Counted from the stretch's first letter, positions 34,639 through 45,015 are shown. The stretch is 64,000 nucleotides of DNA from Cellvibrionales bacterium (GCA_024639455.1 JAHEIH010000001.1:1-64000), one strand, 5' to 3'. Notes: generated by a model not told the origin, from the sequence alone. Numbers and translations: made by a program.

Positions 34639-35049
34639 ATGAGTGCACGTTACACGATATCTGAATTGGTAAAGGAATTTGGAACCACCTCCAGAACCAT
34701 TCGTTTTTATGAAGAAAAAGGCTTGTTGAGCCCGCAGCGAGAAGGGCAACACCGCCTTTACAGCGCTGCTGATAGGACACGCCTAAAATTAATTTTGCGC
34801 GGTAAGCGCATCGGTTTAAGTCTGGAAGAATCGCGTGAAATCATCGACATGTACGATCCGTTAAGCAACAACCGGCAGCAGTTGGAGCGCCTGTTAGAAA
34901 AGGTTGCTCAGCGTCGCGCTCTTCTGCAACAGCAACGTAGCGATATTGACGCGACCTTGGCTGATTTAGCCGAGGTTGAGAGCAAGGCAAAACAAGTCCT
35001 CGCTAGTCACGATGCCACTAACCAACAAGGAGCGAAGCATGCACAGTAA
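34639..35049 (+). CDS. liuR: MerR family regulator of leucine degradation, LiuR
   Basis: 136 aa. The MerR DNA-binding half is textbook: [26 protein letters not shown] (only partly quoted) with the wing [15 protein letters not shown], then a coiled-coil dimer helix (about residues 80-118). No Cys-based metal site. It is the first gene of the liu operon and overlaps liuA by 11 bases. In relatives LiuR represses the branched-chain degradation genes until the pathway's CoA intermediates accumulate. Confidence 0.9.
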   Translation: MSARYTISELVKEFGTTSRTIRFYEEKGLLSPQREGQHRLYSAADRTRLKLILRGKRIGLSLEESREIIDMYDPLSNNRQQLERLLEKVAQRRALLQQQRSDIDATLADLAEVESKAKQVLASHDATNQQGAKHAQ

Positions 35050-36208
35050 CTACAAAGCAATGGACTTTGGTCTCGGCGAAGAGATCGATATGTTGCGCGG
35101 CACGGTATATCAGTTTTGTCAGCGCGAGTTAGCGCCGCGCGCGGCTCAAATCGACATCGACAACGATTTTCCCGCCGATATGTGGCGCAAATTGGGTGAT
35201 CTTGGCTTGCTGGGAATTACCGTGAGTGAAGAATACGGTGGCGCTAATATGGGCTACTTGGCGCATAGTGTGGCGATGGAAGAAATATCCCGCGCTTCTG
35301 CGTCGGTGGGGTTGTCGTATGGGGCCCATTCTAATTTATGCGTGAATCAGATCTATAAGAACGGCAACGCTGAACAGCGCGCTAAATATTTGCCATCGTT
35401 GGTGAGTGGAGAGCACGTTGGGGCGTTGGCGATGTCCGAGCCGAACGCTGGCTCGGACGTGGTGAGCATGACCTTGCGCGCCCAGCGCCAGGGTGATCAC
35501 TACCTCCTCAATGGCAGCAAAATGTGGATAACCAATGGCCCCGATGCCGACGTGTCATTTGTTTACGCTAAGACAGACCCCGAGGCGGGCTCGCGGGGGA
35601 TTAGCGCCTTTATTATCGAAAAGGGCATGGCCGGATTTTCCTGTGCGCAAAAACTGGACAAATTGGGCATGCGTGGTTCTAACACGGGAGAGCTGGTGTT
35701 TGAAAACTGCCAGGTGCCGCTTGAAAATCGTGTCGGTGCCGAGGGCGATGGGGTGCGTATTTTAATGTCTGGGTTAGACTTCGAGCGCACGGTTTTATCG
35801 GGCGGACCGGTGGGTATCATGCAGGCGTCGCTGGACTTGATGTTGGACTACGTGCACCAGCGCCAACAATTCGGCCAAGCCATAGGAGAGTTTCAGTTGA
35901 TCCAAGGCAAATTGGCCGATAACTATACCCAGCTTAATGCTAGTCGTGCCTATTTGTATGCGGTTGCAAGGGCCCTAGATAATGGCTTTGAGTCGCGTAA
36001 GGATGCTGCCGCCGTGATTTTGTACACCGCAGAGCGTGCCACCCAAGCGGCACTGGATGCGATCCAAATACTGGGGGGTAACGGCTATATCAATGAATAC
36101 CCCGCGGGGCGTTTGTTGCGTGACGCCAAGTTGTACGAGATTGGTGCGGGCACCAGTGAGATTCGCCGCATGCTGATCGGTCGTGAGCTATTCAAGGAGA
36201 GTCACTAA
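35039..36208 (+). CDS. liuA: Isovaleryl-CoA dehydrogenase
   Basis: 389 aa from ATG 35039, set by AAGGAG eight bases before it; the upstream TTG at 34976 lies within liuR. Acyl-CoA dehydrogenase signatures: [16 protein letters not shown] (about residues 131-146) and [22 protein letters not shown] (partly quoted). The segment [12 protein letters not shown] (about 240) holds the catalytic Glu in the position special to isovaleryl-CoA dehydrogenase instead of the usual late site. It oxidises isovaleryl-CoA to 3-methylcrotonyl-CoA with FAD and passes electrons to ETF. Confidence 0.95.
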   Translation: MHSNYKAMDFGLGEEIDMLRGTVYQFCQRELAPRAAQIDIDNDFPADMWRKLGDLGLLGITVSEEYGGANMGYLAHSVAMEEISRASASVGLSYGAHSNLCVNQIYKNGNAEQRAKYLPSLVSGEHVGALAMSEPNAGSDVVSMTLRAQRQGDHYLLNGSKMWITNGPDADVSFVYAKTDPEAGSRGISAFIIEKGMAGFSCAQKLDKLGMRGSNTGELVFENCQVPLENRVGAEGDGVRILMSGLDFERTVLSGGPVGIMQASLDLMLDYVHQRQQFGQAIGEFQLIQGKLADNYTQLNASRAYLYAVARALDNGFESRKDAAAVILYTAERATQAALDAIQILGGNGYINEYPAGRLLRDAKLYEIGAGTSEIRRMLIGRELFKESH

Positions 36209-37815
36209 TGGCGCGCCTTCATAGTCTGTTAGATACCCGCAGCGAGGCCTATATGGCCAACACCGCAGCGATGCAAGCTCTGGTCGATGACCTAAGAGCC
36301 ACTTGTGCCACGCTCGCCGCAGGGGGTGGGGAAAGCTACCGCGCAAAGCATAAGGCGCGTGGCAAGCTGCTCGCACGTGAGAGGATCGATGGACTACTTG
36401 ATCCGGGTAGTGCCTTTTTGGAGATCGGACAATTGGCGGCGTACCAAGTATATGAAGAGCGTGTGCCTTGTGCCGGCGTGGTGGCGGGTATCGGCCTGAT
36501 CGAAGGCCGTGAGTGTATGGTGATCGCCAATGATGCCACCGTCAAAGGCGGTACTTATTTTCCGCTGACGGTGAAAAAGCATTTGCGCGCTCAAGCTATT
36601 GCCGAGCAAAATCACTTGCCATGCGTTTACCTTGTTGATTCTGGCGGGGCCAATCTTCCCCATCAAGACGATGTGTTTCCAGATCGAGAGCACTTCGGCC
36701 GTATCTTTTTTAATCAAGCGCGTATGTCGGCGCAGGGAATTGCCCAAATCGCAGTGGTGCTTGGGTCTTGTACAGCCGGCGGTGCCTACGTGCCCGCCAT
36801 GGCGGATGAAACCATTATCGTGCGCGAGCAAGGCACTATTTTTCTTGGCGGCCCACCCTTGGTCAAGGCGGCGACCGGTGAGGTGGTGAGCGCCGAGGCA
36901 CTTGGTGGTGCCGATGTGCACTGTCGCACCTCTGGGGTGGCGGATCACTACGCCCACGATGACCACCACGCCCTAGCGCTGGCGCGCGCGGCGGTGAAGC
37001 GAATTAACCGTCCGGCGAAAGCTACCCTAGATGTCCGTCCAAGTGTGCCTCCTGCGTATGATCCAACGGAGATCTACGGCTTAATTCCATGCGATTTACG
37101 CCAGCCCTACGATGCGCGTGAGTTAATCGCGCGGCTAGTGGACGACTCGGATTTTGACGAATTCAAAGCCCTGTTCGGCACCACCTTGGTATGCGGTTTT
37201 GCCCGCTTGCACGGCTATCCAATGGGTATTGTTGCCAATAATGGCATCCTGTTTAGCGAGTCGGCGGTGAAGGGGGCGCACTTTATCGAGCTTTGTTGCC
37301 AGCGTGGTATCCCCTTATTGTTTTTGCAGAACATCACCGGCTTTATGGTGGGCAGCCAATACGAAGCCGGGGGCATTGCCCGCCACGGCGCTAAGTTGGT
37401 GACAGCTGTTGCCTGCGCCAACGTGCCTAAATTTACCGTCGTGGTCGGAGGCTCTTTTGGCGCCGGTAATTATGGTATGTGTGGCCGCGCCTACGACCCG
37501 CGTTTTATGTTTATGTGGCCCAATGCGCGCATTTCTGTGATGGGTGGCGAACAAGCAGCGGCGGTGCTAGGGCAGTTAAAACTCGATCGAGCCGAGGGGC
37601 AGGGCGAGACTATCAGTGACGCCGAGATGGCAGCTTTTAAACAGCCCATTCTTGATACCTACGACAAGCAAGGTCACCCGTACTACGCCTCGGCGAGGTT
37701 GTGGGATGACGGTGTCATCGATCCATTGGATACGCGCGATGTATTGGGGATGGCGCTGTCGGCAAGTTTAAATGCCCCGATCGAAGAGACACGCTTCGGC
37801 GTGTTCCGCATGTAG
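36208..37815 (+). CDS. liuB: Methylcrotonyl-CoA carboxylase beta (carboxyltransferase) subunit
   Basis: 535 aa; its ATG overlaps the liuA stop by one base. Both halves of the carboxyltransferase fold are present: [20 protein letters not shown] (about 137-156) and [19 protein letters not shown] (about 415-433) are the acyl-CoA- and biotin-site glycine-rich turns, and [14 protein letters not shown] is typical of the MCC beta chain. It transfers CO2 from biotin to 3-methylcrotonyl-CoA, forming 3-methylglutaconyl-CoA with the LiuD chain. Confidence 0.95.
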   Translation: MARLHSLLDTRSEAYMANTAAMQALVDDLRATCATLAAGGGESYRAKHKARGKLLARERIDGLLDPGSAFLEIGQLAAYQVYEERVPCAGVVAGIGLIEGRECMVIANDATVKGGTYFPLTVKKHLRAQAIAEQNHLPCVYLVDSGGANLPHQDDVFPDREHFGRIFFNQARMSAQGIAQIAVVLGSCTAGGAYVPAMADETIIVREQGTIFLGGPPLVKAATGEVVSAEALGGADVHCRTSGVADHYAHDDHHALALARAAVKRINRPAKATLDVRPSVPPAYDPTEIYGLIPCDLRQPYDARELIARLVDDSDFDEFKALFGTTLVCGFARLHGYPMGIVANNGILFSESAVKGAHFIELCCQRGIPLLFLQNITGFMVGSQYEAGGIARHGAKLVTAVACANVPKFTVVVGGSFGAGNYGMCGRAYDPRFMFMWPNARISVMGGEQAAAVLGQLKLDRAEGQGETISDAEMAAFKQPILDTYDKQGHPYYASARLWDDGVIDPLDTRDVLGMALSASLNAPIEETRFGVFRM

Positions 37816-37824
37816 GAGGTTAGT

Positions 37825-38619
37825 ATGGCAGCGACAATTCACTACCAATTAGATGAACGAGGGGTGGCAACGGTGACCTTGCGTCGACCCGCGGTGCACA
37901 ATGCCTTTGATGACAGCATGATCGAGGCGATGATAAATGCGTTGGCTGAGATTGAAGAAGAGCCCACAGCGCGGATATTAGTATTGCAAGGAGAGGGCAA
38001 GAGTTTTAGCGCGGGTGCGGATCTGGCGTGGATGAAACGCATGGCAGACTACGATTTCGATACCAACCTCAGCGATGCTGGTCGCATGGCGGACATGTAT
38101 AACGCGCTTTATCAGCTTTCATTGCCCACTATCGCCTTGGTCAACGGTGCTGCTTATGGTGGTGGCGTGGGTCTTGTGGCGGCTTGTGATTTTGCCATTG
38201 GCGGACCACAGGCGCAGTTTTGTTTGTCTGAGGTAGCCCTTGGGTTAGTACCGGCGGTCATTAGTCCCTTTGTGGTGGAGACGATCGGTGTCAAAGCGTT
38301 TAAGCGCTTTTCAATGAGTGGCCAGCGCTTCAGTGCCGACGAAGCCCTGCGTCTGGGCTTGTTGTCGTATTTGGTTGATGAAGCGGCACTGGCGCAGGCT
38401 GTCGATGCCATGATAGCCCAGTTGTTGCACAACGGCCCTGCGGCGATGACCGCCACTAAGCGTCTGGCAACAGACGTTGCCTTGCAGCCTATTGGCGTAG
38501 AAAGCAAACGCCATACCAGTCATCTGATTGCTAGTTTGCGCGGTTCAGAGGAGGGAAGAGAGGGCATTCAGGCCTTCTTGCACAAGCGTCCAGCGGCGTG
38601 GCGGAAGGAGGCACAATGA
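37825..38619 (+). CDS. liuC: Methylglutaconyl-CoA hydratase
   Basis: 264 aa, crotonase fold. FSAGADLAWMKRMADY (about residues 62-77) is the AUH/LiuC-type active-site entry, and NGAAYGGGVGLVAACDFAIG (about 109-128) the oxyanion loop; the catalytic Glu lies in CLSEVALGLVPA. It hydrates 3-methylglutaconyl-CoA to HMG-CoA. GGAGG precedes the ATG; nine bases after liuB, and its stop overlaps the liuD start (ATGA). Confidence 0.93.
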   Translation: MAATIHYQLDERGVATVTLRRPAVHNAFDDSMIEAMINALAEIEEEPTARILVLQGEGKSFSAGADLAWMKRMADYDFDTNLSDAGRMADMYNALYQLSLPTIALVNGAAYGGGVGLVAACDFAIGGPQAQFCLSEVALGLVPAVISPFVVETIGVKAFKRFSMSGQRFSADEALRLGLLSYLVDEAALAQAVDAMIAQLLHNGPAAMTATKRLATDVALQPIGVESKRHTSHLIASLRGSEEGREGIQAFLHKRPAAWRKEAQ

Positions 38620-40559
38620 AGCGCTTATTAATTGCCAACCGCGGCGAAATCGCTTGCCGGATCATTCGGACTGCCAAGGCCTTGGGCATTGAAACAGTGG
38701 CGATTTACTCCAGTATTGATGCGAATGCACAACACGTTAAACAGGCCGATTTGGCTTACTGTGTCGGCGGGGCAGCAGCCAGCGATTCCTACCTACGTGC
38801 CGATCTGGTGCTAGAAATCGCGCAGCGCACGGGCGTTGATGCCATCCACCCCGGCTACGGTTTTTTAAGTGAAAATGCCGATTTTAGCCGAGCGTGTGAA
38901 AAGGCGGGCATTATCTTTGTGGGGCCTAGCGCCGATGCTATTGCGGCGATGGGGTCAAAGTCGCGTGCCAAAGCTACCATGCAGGCGGCAGGTGTTCCGG
39001 TGGTGCCCGGCTATCACGGCGATGATCAATCTGACACAGCACTGTTGGCGGCCGCCATGGAGATCGGTTTTCCGGTATTACTCAAGGCTTCTGCGGGCGG
39101 CGGTGGTAAGGGGATGCGCCGTGTAGATAGTCAGCAGGCATTCGCCGAGGCATTGGCGGCGGCCAAGCGTGAATCCCTTGCTAGTTTTGGCGACGATCAC
39201 ATGTTGATCGAAAAGTGCTTGTTGACACCGCGCCATATTGAAGTGCAATTGATGTGCGATAAGCACGAAAACGCTATTTATGTGTGGGATCGTGATTGTT
39301 CGGTGCAGCGCCGTCACCAAAAGATTATTGAGGAAGCACCGGCCCCAGGATTAACAGACGAGATTCGTCGCGCCATGGGAGAAGCCGCGGTGGCCGCGGC
39401 AAAGGCCATCAACTACAGCGGTGCAGGTACCATAGAATTTCTCTACCAAGACGGCGCCTTCTATTTCATGGAAATGAACACCCGCCTGCAGGTGGAGCAC
39501 CCTGTCAGTGAGGCTATTTCAGGGCTGGATCTTGTGGCGATGCAATTGTGGGTGGCGGATGGACAACCCCTTGGGCTCACACAGCAACAGGTAAATCTCT
39601 CTGGCCACGCCATCGAATTGCGGGTCTATGCTGAGGACGTTGCTGGAGGTTTTTTACCCGCCTCGGGTCGACTTGATATCTATCGTGAGCCAGCTTCAGC
39701 TGAGGGGTTGCGTATCGATAGCGGCGTGGTGCAGGGCGATCACATCAGCCCCTATTACGATCCCATGATCGCTAAGGTGATTGGTTATGGCGCCAGTCGT
39801 GCGGCGGCGCTGGCGCGTTGTCGCGAGGCGTTACGTGAATATCGCCTTGAGGGTGTGGCGCATAACTTGGATTTTCTCTACAACGTGCTGGGAGATGAAA
39901 CTTTTGTCGAGGGGGAAGTGTCGACAGCCTTTTTAAACGATAGACTGGAACAGGCAATGCAGTGGCGCGAGCCCCTTCCCCTCGGGGCGGTGGTCGCACT
40001 GCAGCAGACGCTACGAACGCGGGGCGACAATGTGTGGCTTGCGCAGCCATTTCGCCGCTTTAATTTGCCCGCACTCCACACCGTGTCCGTTGCGCGGCAA
40101 ACGTGGCATGTTCAGCAACAGGGCCAGGGTTGGTGCGTGAGTCATGGCGATCAGCACTTTCATCTTAGCGCTGACTGGCATGGCGATAAGTGGCGCTTTT
40201 ATCATAATGAGGCAAGCTATCGATTTACCTGTTTCGAAACCTGTGATGGCCTGCGCTTACTCGGTGCGCAATCGGCGCAACACATACGCTGGCCGGTGCC
40301 AGAATGGCACGAACACGACGCGGCGGATGATACGGCGTTGATAGCGCCGATGAACGGCCGCGTCGTGGCCTGTTGTGTCGAGCCAAATACGCGAGTGCGC
40401 AAGGGGGATAGTTTGCTGGTGATGGAGGCAATGAAGATGGAATACGCCCTTAAAGCGCCCGAAGATGGTATGGTAATGTGCTATCGAACTGCCCCTGGCG
40501 AATTAGTAGAAGGTGGGCAAATGCTGATTGAATTTACCGTAGAGCCGGGTGTCATATGA
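38616..40559 (+). CDS. liuD: Methylcrotonyl-CoA carboxylase alpha (biotin carboxylase) subunit
   Basis: 647 aa from ATG 38616, which overlaps the liuC stop (ATGA) and has AAGGAGG upstream; an in-frame start 18 bases earlier is unlikely. Biotin carboxylase: KRLLIANRGEIACRI at the start, ATP-grasp loop SAGGGGKGMR (about 160-169), EMNTRLQVEHPVSE (about 287-300). The C-terminal biotin carrier domain holds the biotinylated Lys in VMEAMKMEYAL (about 612). It carboxylates biotin with ATP and bicarbonate. It is the last gene of the liu operon; liuE (HMG-CoA lyase), often next, is not here. Confidence 0.95.
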   Translation: MKRLLIANRGEIACRIIRTAKALGIETVAIYSSIDANAQHVKQADLAYCVGGAAASDSYLRADLVLEIAQRTGVDAIHPGYGFLSENADFSRACEKAGIIFVGPSADAIAAMGSKSRAKATMQAAGVPVVPGYHGDDQSDTALLAAAMEIGFPVLLKASAGGGGKGMRRVDSQQAFAEALAAAKRESLASFGDDHMLIEKCLLTPRHIEVQLMCDKHENAIYVWDRDCSVQRRHQKIIEEAPAPGLTDEIRRAMGEAAVAAAKAINYSGAGTIEFLYQDGAFYFMEMNTRLQVEHPVSEAISGLDLVAMQLWVADGQPLGLTQQQVNLSGHAIELRVYAEDVAGGFLPASGRLDIYREPASAEGLRIDSGVVQGDHISPYYDPMIAKVIGYGASRAAALARCREALREYRLEGVAHNLDFLYNVLGDETFVEGEVSTAFLNDRLEQAMQWREPLPLGAVVALQQTLRTRGDNVWLAQPFRRFNLPALHTVSVARQTWHVQQQGQGWCVSHGDQHFHLSADWHGDKWRFYHNEASYRFTCFETCDGLRLLGAQSAQHIRWPVPEWHEHDAADDTALIAPMNGRVVACCVEPNTRVRKGDSLLVMEAMKMEYALKAPEDGMVMCYRTAPGELVEGGQMLIEFTVEPGVI

Positions 40560-40718
40560 GCTTAGCAAAACACGTCACCTTGCCATGACACCGAAGGCTA
40601 GGCGCCGGCACAATCACATTAAGATTTTCGATACACACTATTTGTCGCATTGACTTAGCAGTGGCGTCCTTCAGTGTTACTATTCACAAAAATTCTATTC
40701 ACGGATTAAACGGATATT

Positions 40719-42392
40719 ATGAGCTCTAACCCCATCTATATCCCCTACGCGGGACACATGTTATTAGAATCCCCCCTGTTGAACAAAGCCAGTGGTTTTA
40801 CCCCACAAGAGCGCGCCGAGTTCAATTTAGACGGTTTGTTGCCATCGATTGTTGAGACCATCGAAGAGCAGGTTGGCCGTGCCTACGAACAGTTGACATC
40901 TTTCGAAACACCGATTGATAAGCATATTTTTTTGCGCAATATCCAAGATACCAATGAGACACTTTTTTATCGCTTGGTGGTGGAACACTTAGAAGAGATC
41001 ATGCCGTTGATCTACACCCCGACCGTAGGTGAAGCGTGTCAGAATTTTTCGCATATTTATCGCCGCGCGCGCGGCTTATTTATCAGCTACGAAGATCGCT
41101 ATCGCATCGACGACATTTTGCATAACGCCACTAAGCAAAACGTGCGTGTCATTGTGGTGACCGATGGTGAGCGCATTCTCGGCTTGGGAGACCAAGGGAT
41201 TGGGGGTATGGGGATTTCCATTGGTAAATTGTCGCTGTATGTCGCCTGTGGCGGTATTAGTCCTGCCAATACACTGCCCGTTGTGCTTGATTGTGGTTGT
41301 AACAATGAGGAATTGTTGAATGACCCTATGTACATGGGGTGGCGCCACAAGCGCATCGACGGTGAACAATACGATGAATTTGTCGATTTGTTTATTCAAG
41401 CGGTAAAACGTCGCTATCCCGACGCGATATTGCAGTTTGAAGATTTCGCTAACAAAAACGCCAGCCGTTTGTTAGAGAAGTACCGCGATGAACTGTGCTC
41501 GTTCAATGACGATATTCAAGGCACCGCCTCAGTCACCGTGGCTACATTGATTGCAGCCGCTCACGCTAAGGGTGAGAAACTCTCTGACCAGCGCGTAGTG
41601 ATTGTTGGTGGGGGGTCAGCCGGTTGCGGTATTGCCGAATCAATCATTCAGAAAATGGTGCGTGAAGGTAGCGGCGAAGAAGAGGCGCGCCGTCGTATCT
41701 TTTTAGTGGGTCGAAATGGTCTTTTCCTGCAAAGTATGGATGGCATGACCGACGGCCAACAGAAATTAGCCTTCCCGAATGAGTTGGTGGCGAACTGGTC
41801 GAGCAGTGAAGTACTTCACTCAGTGGTCGAAAACGCCAAAGCCACGGTACTGGTGGGTGTCACCGGGAAACCTGGTTTGTTCGATGAGTTGTTGATCAAT
41901 ATCATGCAGCGCAACACTGATCAACCGATTGTCTTCCCGCTGTCAAATCCCACCTCGCACATGGAAGGCGTCCCCGCAGATATTTTGAAATGGACCAACG
42001 GTAAAGCCATTATTGCAACCGGTAGCCCGATTAAACCAATAGAGTTGAATGGTGAGGTCTATCCGATTGCACAGTGTAACAACAGCTATATCTTCCCCGG
42101 CTTAGGCCTGGGTGTGCTGGCGAGTAAATCGACCCGTATCAGCGATAGCATGTTGATGGCGGCGGCGGAAGAATTGGCGCGTCAATCACCTCGTGTTAAG
42201 GATGGCGTAGGCCCCTTGTTGCCGCCCTTGAGTAATATTCGAAAAATTAGCCACGCCATTGCCTATGCGGTCTATACCCAGGCGATTGAGGATGGTTACG
42301 CTAAGTTGCGTGACCCTGAAGAAATGGATGCGCGGATTGAGAGGTTCTGGTGGCATCCGGAGTATCGTGTATATAAACGTGTTTCCTTCTAG
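40719..42392 (+). CDS. maeA: NAD-dependent malic enzyme (oxaloacetate-decarboxylating)
   Basis: 557 aa, the E. coli MaeA (SfcA) size. The N-terminal malic domain has [20 protein letters not shown] (about 91-110) and the catalytic Tyr/Lys region [19 protein letters not shown]; metal ligands lie in FEDFANKNA and [11 protein letters not shown]; the NAD site is [15 protein letters not shown] (about 289-303). It decarboxylates malate to pyruvate in the cytosol, making NADH and supplying pyruvate during growth on organic acids. Its stop codon lies inside the terminal arm CTAGGAGC of the repeat element downstream. Confidence 0.95.
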   Translation: MSSNPIYIPYAGHMLLESPLLNKASGFTPQERAEFNLDGLLPSIVETIEEQVGRAYEQLTSFETPIDKHIFLRNIQDTNETLFYRLVVEHLEEIMPLIYTPTVGEACQNFSHIYRRARGLFISYEDRYRIDDILHNATKQNVRVIVVTDGERILGLGDQGIGGMGISIGKLSLYVACGGISPANTLPVVLDCGCNNEELLNDPMYMGWRHKRIDGEQYDEFVDLFIQAVKRRYPDAILQFEDFANKNASRLLEKYRDELCSFNDDIQGTASVTVATLIAAAHAKGEKLSDQRVVIVGGGSAGCGIAESIIQKMVREGSGEEEARRRIFLVGRNGLFLQSMDGMTDGQQKLAFPNELVANWSSSEVLHSVVENAKATVLVGVTGKPGLFDELLINIMQRNTDQPIVFPLSNPTSHMEGVPADILKWTNGKAIIATGSPIKPIELNGEVYPIAQCNNSYIFPGLGLGVLASKSTRISDSMLMAAAEELARQSPRVKDGVGPLLPPLSNIRKISHAIAYAVYTQAIEDGYAKLRDPEEMDARIERFWWHPEYRVYKRVSF

Positions 42393-42514
42393 GAGCTAGT
42401 CACGTTGGCATTACGGCGTTGATCACTATTTTTTATCTCGTCATTTAGGAGAACTAAACTCCTCGTTAAAAAATAGTGATCGCCTTGTACTGCCTGCCTT
42501 ACTGACGCTCCTAG
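42389..42514. repeat. 126-bp imperfect inverted-repeat element between maeA and asparaginase
   Basis: Outer arms CTAGGAGC (42389-42396) and GCTCCTAG (42507-42514) are exact complements. Inside, GATCACTATTTTTTA (42421-42435) pairs exactly with TAAAAAATAGTGATC (42467-42481), and the core AGGAG-AACTAAA-CTCCT (42447-42463) forms a small hairpin; between the exact blocks the arms pair imperfectly (GTCA/TGAC, GGC/GCC). So almost the whole element can fold into one long hairpin. The maeA stop TAG (42390-42392) is part of the left arm. It looks like a MITE- or REP-like intergenic repeat. Confidence 0.75.
42397..42447 (+). repeat. Direct repeat copy 1 (51 bp)
   Basis: The left half of the inverted-repeat element, from TAGTCACGTTGG to CGTCATTTA. 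It recurs 126 bases downstream with one T fewer in its T run and no other change. Confidence 0.9.
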
Positions 42515-42522
42515 GGAATTTT

Positions 42523-42572
42523 TAGTCACGTTGGCATTACGGCGTTGATCACTATTTTTATCTCGTCATTTA
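42523..42572 (+). repeat. Direct repeat copy 2 (50 bp), ending in the asparaginase stop codon
   Basis: Second copy of the left half of the element, identical to copy 1 apart from one T. Its last three bases, TTA on the plus strand at 42570-42572, are the TAA stop of the asparaginase-like gene on the minus strand. The copies plus the hairpin therefore fill the whole gap from stop codon to stop codon. Confidence 0.9.
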
Positions 42573-43058
42573 ACTGTGGGTCGACGTTTTTTTAAAGCTC
42601 ATGCTGGCGCGGTCTTTGGCCACGTCATTGGGGCGGAATATCTCCCCGTTCATCGCGATATATACCCCTGCTGGCAGAAGCTGGCAGGCGGCGCTAGCAA
42701 ATCCAATGTTGTACACCGCATCACTGGCAATAATTCGGGCAGGCTGCATCGCGCCCACCAATACCAAGGTTTTATCCTGTAACTCGCCAATGGCCTTGGC
42801 AGTCTGCACCATGGTATCGGTACCGTGGGTAATCAAGATGTGTTGCTCGGGGCATTGATGTACGGCGTCTTTGATTATCGCTCGGTCAGCATCGTCAATT
42901 TCTAGGCTATCTTTTTTCAGTAGCGAGGTGACACGATAGCTAAAATTGACGTTGGCTTCGTGCAACAGGCGAGATATTTGAGGTTCACCTATCTGAAATT
43001 CGCTCTGAGCATCGAAGTAGATTTTGTCGATAGTACCGCCGGTGGTAAAGATATGCAT
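42570..43058 (-). CDS. Asparaginase-domain protein, single N-terminal domain only
   Basis: About 162 aa from ATG 43058 (MHIFTTGGTIDK), chosen for AGGA six bases before it; an ATG six bases up touches that site. It keeps the first catalytic Thr (TTGGTID) and the ITHGTDTMVQTAKAI block with the second Thr and Asp, so the active-site loop of L-asparaginases is present. The C-terminal domain of the usual 320-340-aa enzyme is absent. Stand-alone N-terminal forms exist in other proteobacteria as I recall, but here a repeat copy supplies the stop codon, so a trimmed end is also possible. Last gene of the pyrC-rnt-amidohydrolase-nfsB unit. Confidence 0.85.
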   Translation of the reverse strand: MHIFTTGGTIDKIYFDAQSEFQIGEPQISRLLHEANVNFSYRVTSLLKKDSLEIDDADRAIIKDAVHQCPEQHILITHGTDTMVQTAKAIGELQDKTLVLVGAMQPARIIASDAVYNIGFASAACQLLPAGVYIAMNGEIFRPNDVAKDRASMSFKKTSTHS

Positions 43059-43066
43059 GGTCATTC

Positions 43067-43729
43067 CTAGAGGTGTGTGAAAAGCTCACCCATTGGAAGG
43101 CGAGATTTGGGTAAATCAGCGTTGAAGTCTTCTTGGGCGGCGTAACCAAAGCAGATAATGGCTAATGGCTGCAGGCCTTGGTTGTTAAGATTCAACGTTT
43201 TGTTTAACCCGTCAGTGTCAATACCTTCCATCGGGAGGGCATCGATTCCCATCTGCGCCGCTGCCATTAAACTCGCCCCTATGTTCAAGTACACCTGTCG
43301 AGCACACCAGTCGGCTAAGCCACGTGGGTCTTCGCGATTGATAGTCACGAACTGTAGGCGGGTGTTTTGATAGTTACTTCGAGCTTGCGGTGATTTATAT
43401 CGTCCATCGGCTTGTTCTACCCCGCTTAAGTGATGCAAGTAATCATCGCTCAGCGTCTGTTGGGCAGAAAAAACAACCGAGTGTGAAGCGGCCAAGATTT
43501 TTGGTGCGTTGTAGGCATATATACTTCCCACTGGCGCCGCGGCGGCGGCTAGACGAGTTTTGGCGTCGTCATCGGCCGCCACGAAGAAATGCCACGGCTG
43601 GGTGTTGACGCTTGAAGGTGCCAAGCGCATCACCGCCATCAGTTGCGCAAAATCATCGTCGCTAATGCGCTGCGTAGGGTCAAAGACTTTTGTGGCGTAG
43701 CGCTTGGCGGCAACGTCGGCTGGTGTCAT
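43067..43729 (-). CDS. nfsB: NAD(P)H nitroreductase, NfsB-like
   Basis: 220 aa. FMN-binding start (AAKRYATKVFDPTQ), APSSVNTQPWHFFVA (about 37-51), and the end block KSRLPMGELFTHL are as in E. coli NfsB/oxygen-insensitive nitroreductases. It reduces nitro-aromatics, quinones or flavins with two electrons. It starts on the stop codon of the amidohydrolase (TAATG) and is eight bases from the asparaginase start, so it is part of one operon. Confidence 0.9.
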   Translation of the reverse strand: MTPADVAAKRYATKVFDPTQRISDDDFAQLMAVMRLAPSSVNTQPWHFFVAADDDAKTRLAAAAAPVGSIYAYNAPKILAASHSVVFSAQQTLSDDYLHHLSGVEQADGRYKSPQARSNYQNTRLQFVTINREDPRGLADWCARQVYLNIGASLMAAAQMGIDALPMEGIDTDGLNKTLNLNNQGLQPLAIICFGYAAQEDFNADLPKSRLPMGELFTHL

Positions 43730-45015
43730 TATTTATTCTCACTATGTTTGTATACGACGCCATCCTTCATCACAAATGGGATGTCTTCTAATACTTTGAT
43801 GTCGCTTAGAGGGTCGCCTTTTACCGCCACAATATCGGCCAGTTTACCCGCGATTAGCGTGCCGAGTTTGTCATCTATCTGCAGCAACTCGGCAGCGGTT
43901 TTAGTGGCGCTCACGATCGCTTCCATGGCGGGCATGCCGGCCTCTACCATGTAACCAAACTCACGTGCATTGAGGCCGTGGGGGAAAACGCCAGCATCGG
44001 TGCCAAATACGATGGGTACTCCTTCACGATAGGCTTTGCCAAAGGTATTTTGAATTAACGGGCCAATCGCGGCGGCCTTGGGGCGAACCAGGGCAGGGTA
44101 GTAACCTTCTTCTTTAGCCATTTCAGCCACCCATCTGCCCGCCGTGATGGTCGGCACATAATAGGCATTATTGCGTTTCATAAGCTTCATCGCTTCGGCA
44201 TCCATATAGGTGCCGTGTTCCACCGTTTTAGCACCCGCGCGCAGGGCGCGTTTCATACCTTCAGTGCCGTGGGCATGGACCGCGACGTGGAAGTTGTAAT
44301 CCTTGGCCGCTGCCATTACTGCTTCGAGTTCTTCATCGCTAAACTGTGGGTTATCACCGCTTTTAGCGACACTCAAAACGCCACCTGTAACCGTGAGTTT
44401 GATAAAGTCGGCGCCGTCTTTGTAGCGTTGACGAACGGCTTGCCAGGCATCGGCGGCGCCATTAATGACGCCGGCTTCGGGGCCTGGGCTGCCCATCAGG
44501 TCATGGCGAAAACCATTGGTTGGATCGGCGTGACCGCCCGTGGTGGCCAGGCTCTTACCGGCGCTAAATATGCGTGGGCCGATGGCCTTGCCGCTATCGA
44601 TGGCCTTGCGTAAGGCGATGGTGGCATTAAAGTTGTCGCCGGGGTTGCGTACAGTGGTGAACCCTGCCATCAAGGTTTTGTTGGCGAAGTAAGCCGCATT
44701 CAGGGCGTAATCGGCCTCATTGCGGGTAAATCGACCCAAAAAGGAAGAGCGGTCATATTCGCCGTCGAGGTGGACATGCATGTCCATCAGCCCAGGAAGT
44801 ACGGTGTATTCACGCAGGTCGATGACTTTGTCGTCGGCGGGGTCGATGAAGCCGCTTTCGATGGCTTTGATACTGTTATCTTCAATTACAATAGACACGT
44901 TATCGCGCGGCGCTTTACCGTTGCCGTCGATTAACGTGCCTGCGTATATGATGTCGCTGTGAGCCGTTTGACTAACAACAGTTGAAATGAAAAGTCCGAG
45001 TAGGTGTTTTCGCAT
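43729..45015 (-). CDS. Exported amidohydrolase (imidazolonepropionase/prolidase-like)
   Basis: 428 aa with a signal peptide of about 20 residues (cut near TAHSD). Metal-dependent amidohydrolase: HVHLDG (first two metal His, about residue 80), the Lys that becomes carboxylated in [10 protein letters not shown] (about 200), HAHG (about 243), EHGTYM (about 263), and the Asp of [10 protein letters not shown] (about 332). The family includes periplasmic Xaa-Pro and cyclic dipeptide hydrolases and organophosphate-active enzymes. Likely clips dipeptides in the periplasm; substrate unknown. Preceded by rnt with a 34-base gap. Confidence 0.9.
   Translation of the reverse strand: MRKHLLGLFISTVVSQTAHSDIIYAGTLIDGNGKAPRDNVSIVIEDNSIKAIESGFIDPADDKVIDLREYTVLPGLMDMHVHLDGEYDRSSFLGRFTRNEADYALNAAYFANKTLMAGFTTVRNPGDNFNATIALRKAIDSGKAIGPRIFSAGKSLATTGGHADPTNGFRHDLMGSPGPEAGVINGAADAWQAVRQRYKDGADFIKLTVTGGVLSVAKSGDNPQFSDEELEAVMAAAKDYNFHVAVHAHGTEGMKRALRAGAKTVEHGTYMDAEAMKLMKRNNAYYVPTITAGRWVAEMAKEEGYYPALVRPKAAAIGPLIQNTFGKAYREGVPIVFGTDAGVFPHGLNAREFGYMVEAGMPAMEAIVSATKTAAELLQIDDKLGTLIAGKLADIVAVKGDPLSDIKVLEDIPFVMKDGVVYKHSENK

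Noticed and set aside
36394-36969. Long open frame antisense to liuB
   Set aside because: No ribosome site, no family features, and liuB codon pattern explains the open frame.
40560-40718. maeA promoter with TTGACT near 40650
   Set aside because: No -10 at 16-18 bases; nothing else found in this gap.
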